Part shown: positions 20,048 through 22,849 of the stretch, piece after piece | Numbering within the stretch: the first letter of the stretch is position 1 | Layout: every line of letters begins with the position of its first letter | Virus record (IMG/VR): IMGVR_UViG_3300006071_000101 | Span: 1 to 22,849 of that record | Direction: 5' to 3' (one strand) | DNA length: 22,849 nt | Source of the DNA: a virus | Made by a program: the position numbers and the translations under genes | Notes under the pieces: generated by a model | What the model was told of the DNA's origin: nothing | Database searches by the model: none | The model's input: only the letters and a program-made list of their open reading frames with translations

Positions 20048-20392
20048 ATGAACCCACGCACCTTCACAGAGGTTTTATTACCTATCCTGTTGGTCGAGAT
20101 CTTAACCAACTCTGCTTGGCTATACGTCTCCTACGATGCAAAGATCCGAGAGAATGTGTCACTTTCATACACACTCTCAATCGTTGCAGGAGCATTGTCT
20201 GGTCTAGCTTGGGCATGGATGGCATTGAGCATCAAACAATCTGATGTTTACTTTGCCAACATTGCATGGGATCTGATTGTTACAGGCTTGTTCTTTACAA
20301 TCCCGATCTTCCTATTCCACATCAAACTAGATATGCAGTCCGTACTTGGAGCATCCATTGCTCTGATCGGATTGCTGATCATGAAATCATGA
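20048..20392 (+). CDS. Four-helix membrane protein, SMR/DMT-like
   Basis: ATG 20048 (an upstream frame from 20012 would extend into the previous gene). 114 residues with four predicted membrane helices near 6-27, 33-54, 64-86 and 93-113. It resembles small multidrug-resistance transporters: TM1 carries a buried E17 (ILLVEILTNSAW), TM3 follows IAWDLIVTGLFFTIPIFLFH, and the last helix is a Gly/Ile-rich segment (LGASIALIGLLIMK). A proton-coupled efflux or ion leak role is possible; a phage holin-like or superinfection function is the alternative. Coupled to the next gene by ATGA. Confidence 0.7.
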   Translation: MNPRTFTEVLLPILLVEILTNSAWLYVSYDAKIRENVSLSYTLSIVAGALSGLAWAWMALSIKQSDVYFANIAWDLIVTGLFFTIPIFLFHIKLDMQSVLGASIALIGLLIMKS

Positions 20393-20643
20393 ACGACCAC
20401 GAAGAAATTATACTATGTGCTAAAGCCGCTGGAGCCAATCCAGAGGCATCCTATTTCGTCGAGGCATTCCTCGTCGAGAACGCCAAGCCAGAGTTGACCA
20501 TGCAACAGAAGCTAGATCGTTCCAACGACCAGCGAGATCGTGCAGTATCAATTTGTGACGCTATGATGGCATGGGAAACACCAGCAGATGCCCGAAAGAC
20601 ATCCAAGGATCTGTCTCAATTAAAGAAAGAAATAAATGAGTAG
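20389..20643 (+). CDS. Small helical protein
   Basis: Eighty-four residues starting at ATG 20389, coupled to the membrane protein by ATGA. A helical N-terminus (EIILCAKAAGANPEASYFVE) is followed by a charged coiled region (MQQKLDRSNDQRDRAVSICD). No family. Overlaps the next gene by eight bases. Confidence 0.65.
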   Translation: MNDHEEIILCAKAAGANPEASYFVEAFLVENAKPELTMQQKLDRSNDQRDRAVSICDAMMAWETPADARKTSKDLSQLKKEINE

Positions 20644-20923
20644 TTCGATAGACAAAATACTAAACCAACTAGGGTTTGAAACACCCGACCTTCCTCCCAT
20701 AACCAAGAGGGAAGCAATAGAACAGGGATTGATCCAGGGATCAGAGAAGCCAAAGAAAGGCATATGCGGTAAATCTGTTTACACTTCTGCTTCCAAATGT
20801 GATGCCGCTATTAAACACCGACTAGAATCAGGGTTTGGAGGGACTAGCTTTCTCCGTTCCTATTTCTGTGAGGAATGTTCTGGCTGGCATATGTCCTCTT
20901 CCCATAACAAACTGAACAAATGA
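20636..20923 (+). CDS. Zinc-ribbon phage protein
   Basis: Ninety-five residues. GKSVYTSASKCDAAIKHRLE, then SFLRSYFCEECSGWHMSS with C78/C81. This matches a small phage family in which K-x-xYxSxxxAxxAI-x-R is followed by YxCxxCxGWHL(T/S). Probable zinc binding; role unknown. Overlaps the next gene by ATGA. Confidence 0.75.
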   Translation: MSSSIDKILNQLGFETPDLPPITKREAIEQGLIQGSEKPKKGICGKSVYTSASKCDAAIKHRLESGFGGTSFLRSYFCEECSGWHMSSSHNKLNK

Positions 20924-21081
20924 ACCCTCTGGAAGCTATAGGTCATGCCACATCAATATTATTCCTGATAGGTATGATCCTGTTCTTCTGGATGATCTTT
21001 AAGAAAACAAGAAAGGTTTATCGTCGAGGCCAGAAAGCCCAAAGGCGTGAACGTAAATACAACAAATCAAAATGTTCCTAG
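20920..21081 (+). CDS. Small membrane protein with basic tail (53 aa)
   Basis: ATG 20920 overlaps the previous stop (ATGA); TAG at 21079-21081. One membrane helix (TSILFLIGMILFFWMIF) is followed by a strongly basic cytoplasmic tail (KKTRKVYRRGQKAQRRERKY). The shape suits a holin-accessory or DNA/membrane tether; no evidence picks one. Overlaps the next start by ten bases. Confidence 0.6.
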   Translation: MNPLEAIGHATSILFLIGMILFFWMIFKKTRKVYRRGQKAQRRERKYNKSKCS

Positions 21082-21293
21082 CACTCATCTACACTGCAAT
21101 CGCACCGATCCAACAACCGATCCAGCAACCTCAAACACAAACCATCTATGTGGCTAACCTATCTGCCACAGATGGCAGAGATGCAGGAGCATACTACCAA
21201 GTCACAACGCTTCCACAACCAGTACAGGAGCCAGCATACCGAATGACGTTACCAGTTATGGATTTGAATACCGATAACCAACAAGACCAATGA
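21072..21293 (+). CDS. Gln/Pro-rich small protein
   Basis: Seventy-three residues with a short hydrophobic start (MFLALIYTAIAP), then Gln/Pro repeats (IQQPIQQPQTQT) and a beta-like middle (AGAYYQVTTLPQPVQ). Could be exported or low-complexity. Coupled to the next gene by ATGA. Confidence 0.55.
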   Translation: MFLALIYTAIAPIQQPIQQPQTQTIYVANLSATDGRDAGAYYQVTTLPQPVQEPAYRMTLPVMDLNTDNQQDQ

Positions 21294-21511
21294 TCAAGCA
21301 ACCAACCACGCTTAAAGAATTAAAAAAGTTCCGCTATGCCGTAACGGAAAGCCTTCCCCAAGGACAGGCATACGATCCAGCCCAATGTGCCATGATCGTC
21401 TATGAGAGAAAGAGACCCAAGTACCATTGGCAATGCTCTCGCAAGTCAGGGTACGGAAAGGATGGTCTGTGGTGTGCCAACCACAAGAATGATCCAGTGG
21501 CTATGTCTTGA
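21290..21511 (+). CDS. Small Cys/His protein, last gene of the operon
   Basis: Seventy-three residues. C33, C49, C62 and H65 (CAMIVYERKRPKYHWQCS ... LWCANH) could bind zinc. Basic overall. It ends convergently with the minus-strand glycosyltransferase-like gene, the two 3' ends overlapping by 11 bases. No family recognised. Confidence 0.65.
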   Translation: MIKQPTTLKELKKFRYAVTESLPQGQAYDPAQCAMIVYERKRPKYHWQCSRKSGYGKDGLWCANHKNDPVAMS

Positions 21512-22849
21512 GCTTGGTGAATTCTGGACGCTTGAACTTGCCTTCATAGTTAAGGGTTTCTAGTTCCAATAATGGGAGCTTCCGTTCAGTCAACCATTCC
21601 CTAGCCAGCTTGCAGTTGCGTAGATTGGAAGGATCTCTCTGTAAGCCAGCACCCTCCCACAAGGAAGGATGCCATTCATGGTAGATCAAATCCTCAATCT
21701 CTCTACCGCCAGCAGATTTGATTAGCTCACGCATGATACGATCCCAACTATGCCGTCCTAGCACCATGTCAGGGAATAAGTGATGGTTCCTTCTCCACCA
21801 TCCAACTCTCATAGCAAAGAAGTCACACCCTGCATACTTTGCCCCTGCACTTACCCGATCATATGGCAGAGGCTCATCTATCCGTTTGAAGTCTCGACGA
21901 TAAGAATAAGCAGGGAGTGTTCCCTCTAACCTTTGGATAAGATTGTTGGCTATACAAGTGTCCGTATTGGTTAGCAAGAGTACCGCTTCATCGTTACGTC
22001 CAACACAAGCAAGGCGTAAAATATCCTTGATCATGGGTATCCTACGAGTCTCTCCAGGTATAACTTCAGCCGAGGATCTTACAAAGCAGTTGTCATCCAA
22101 ACCTAGATCGACACAAGAGATAGCTTGCCATGTCTTTGCCGCAAGATCATTACGCCTTTTCTCATCTCCAATAGCCCAAGGCATCTTCTGATATACATGG
22201 ACAATCTCTGGATACAGAATGGTAGGCTTATCCTTACGCCTGATCTTCTCCAAGATTCCAACCACATCTCTAGGGAAGTGCCTGTATCGTGTATAAGAAG
22301 CATAGAATGGTCTCCACGCTGTCCCATGCCATAGGGAGGGTCTATCTGTCACGATGGCATGAACTGGCTTATCTGTGGCGTATGAGAGGTGTAGCGGCCC
22401 ACTATCAGTCAAGATCATGGCATGGGTATTAGGATGATCCATAATACCAAGGAGATCATAGAACTTCTCCGCTTTGATCTTACCGAGATCGACGATATGG
22501 AACTCTGGAAGTGAGTTATTTAGGATCTCCCATAGCAATTCTTGATACTGGAATGGGGAGGAAGTGCCACCAGTAGATACCACAATCCAAGGCTTATCCT
22601 TTGGCAATCCCTTCACTAGCTTCTTTTCCCTCTTGGCATCCCTCTGATCGAATACTAGCTTTGGTTGTTTAGGCCAGAGATCCAGCTTGTTGCATAGTCT
22701 CCACGCATCCATCTGGAATGAATCACAGATAATCTGTGGCCCGACATGATTGCCGTACACTTGGCTAACGATCACATCCGTAATCCCAACTACTTGGGTA
22801 GTGATTACATTATCCTCCTTGAATTTCTCCAATGCACCCATGACATCCT
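21501..22849 (-). CDS. Two-domain glycosyltransferase-like protein, N-terminus off the edge
   Basis: At least 446 residues from the first internal Met (ATG 22841), but the frame is open to the right edge and the first GT9 lobe seems missing, so the gene probably begins outside. The N-terminal part has the glycosyltransferase family 9 donor-site signature TDSGPLHLSYATDKPVHAIV (145-164), as in heptosyltransferases. The C-terminal part (about 270-446) has LLLTNTDTCI, AGCDFFAMRVGWWRR and PDMVLGRHSWD, like a second nucleotide-sugar transferase (GT-A-type) domain. It may glycosylate DNA, a virion protein or host surface sugars; which one is unknown. Opposite orientation to the operon suggests its own control. 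Confidence 0.75.
   Translation of the reverse strand, partial: DVMGALEKFKEDNVITTQVVGITDVIVSQVYGNHVGPQIICDSFQMDAWRLCNKLDLWPKQPKLVFDQRDAKREKKLVKGLPKDKPWIVVSTGGTSSPFQYQELLWEILNNSLPEFHIVDLGKIKAEKFYDLLGIMDHPNTHAMILTDSGPLHLSYATDKPVHAIVTDRPSLWHGTAWRPFYASYTRYRHFPRDVVGILEKIRRKDKPTILYPEIVHVYQKMPWAIGDEKRRNDLAAKTWQAISCVDLGLDDNCFVRSSAEVIPGETRRIPMIKDILRLACVGRNDEAVLLLTNTDTCIANNLIQRLEGTLPAYSYRRDFKRIDEPLPYDRVSAGAKYAGCDFFAMRVGWWRRNHHLFPDMVLGRHSWDRIMRELIKSAGGREIEDLIYHEWHPSLWEGAGLQRDPSNLRNCKLAREWLTERKLPLLELETLNYEGKFKRPEFTKLKT

Noticed and set aside
1-22849. tRNA, rRNA, insertion sequence, integrase or attachment site
   Set aside because: No cloverleaf-like sequence, transposase or recombinase frame, or flanking direct repeats were seen on either strand.

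Overview
The window is part of a tailed double-stranded DNA phage genome (or a prophage-like fragment of one). The evidence is a large terminase subunit, a small terminase subunit, a probable portal N-terminus, a RecT/exonuclease/SSB recombination set, and a long run of tiny, tightly packed or overlapping genes. No integrase, repressor gene, tRNA, rRNA, insertion sequence or CRISPR array is visible. The host cannot be named. Base composition looks moderate in GC. Only a few genes have a good Shine-Dalgarno (SD) site; many are preceded by A/C-rich leaders with almost no G or T.

Layout. (1) 1-2842, packaging edge: a probable portal protein (runs off the left edge) and a small gene on the minus strand, divergent from the large terminase on the plus strand. 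(2) 2880-7259, auxiliary enzymes on the plus strand: a PAPS-reductase-like PP-loop protein, a dimethylarginine-hydrolase-like guanidino enzyme, a zinc-finger peptide, a tiny basic peptide, a calcineurin-like phosphoesterase, a winged-helix protein and an HEXXH mini-protease, with one minus-strand DnaJ-like zinc-finger gene between. (3) 7260-8948, a control region with tandem repeats, operator-like repeats and promoter-like sequences; it also holds the minus-strand small terminase gene and a companion gene. (4) 8949-14513, a train of about 23 very small plus-strand genes, including zinc ribbons, a cysteine-rich conserved phage protein, an orphan DNA methyltransferase, a ribbon-helix-helix protein, single-pass membrane peptides and Lys-rich peptides. 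It ends just before a perfect 12-bp inverted repeat. (5) 14597-21511, a recombination/replication operon: RecT annealase, a helical protein, a Cas4-like Fe-S nuclease, an SSB-like protein, a DUF1064-type nuclease and a replication-initiation-like protein, followed by small membrane and zinc-ribbon proteins and an SMR-like four-helix membrane protein. (6) 21501-22849, a convergent minus-strand two-domain glycosyltransferase-like gene whose N-terminus lies off the right edge.

How the parts fit. RecT, the PD-(D/E)XK nuclease and SSB would give phage-encoded strand-annealing recombination. The DUF1064 nuclease could resolve branched DNA, and the DnaD/DnaT-like protein could recruit the host replisome; no DNA polymerase is seen here. 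Thirteen junctions are ATGA/GTGA four-base overlaps, so much of the right half is probably translationally coupled. At least 16 convincing genes in this window encode fewer than 60 amino acids.

The most notable points are the guanidino enzyme, the split and divergent packaging genes, the repeated SD-less A/C leader words (CAACCCCAAC, ACCGCCGC, TAACTGATACA, AGCAACCACGCAC), and the shared operator-like word TGTAGTGAT. All functions are inferred from sequence reading alone; no database search was run.
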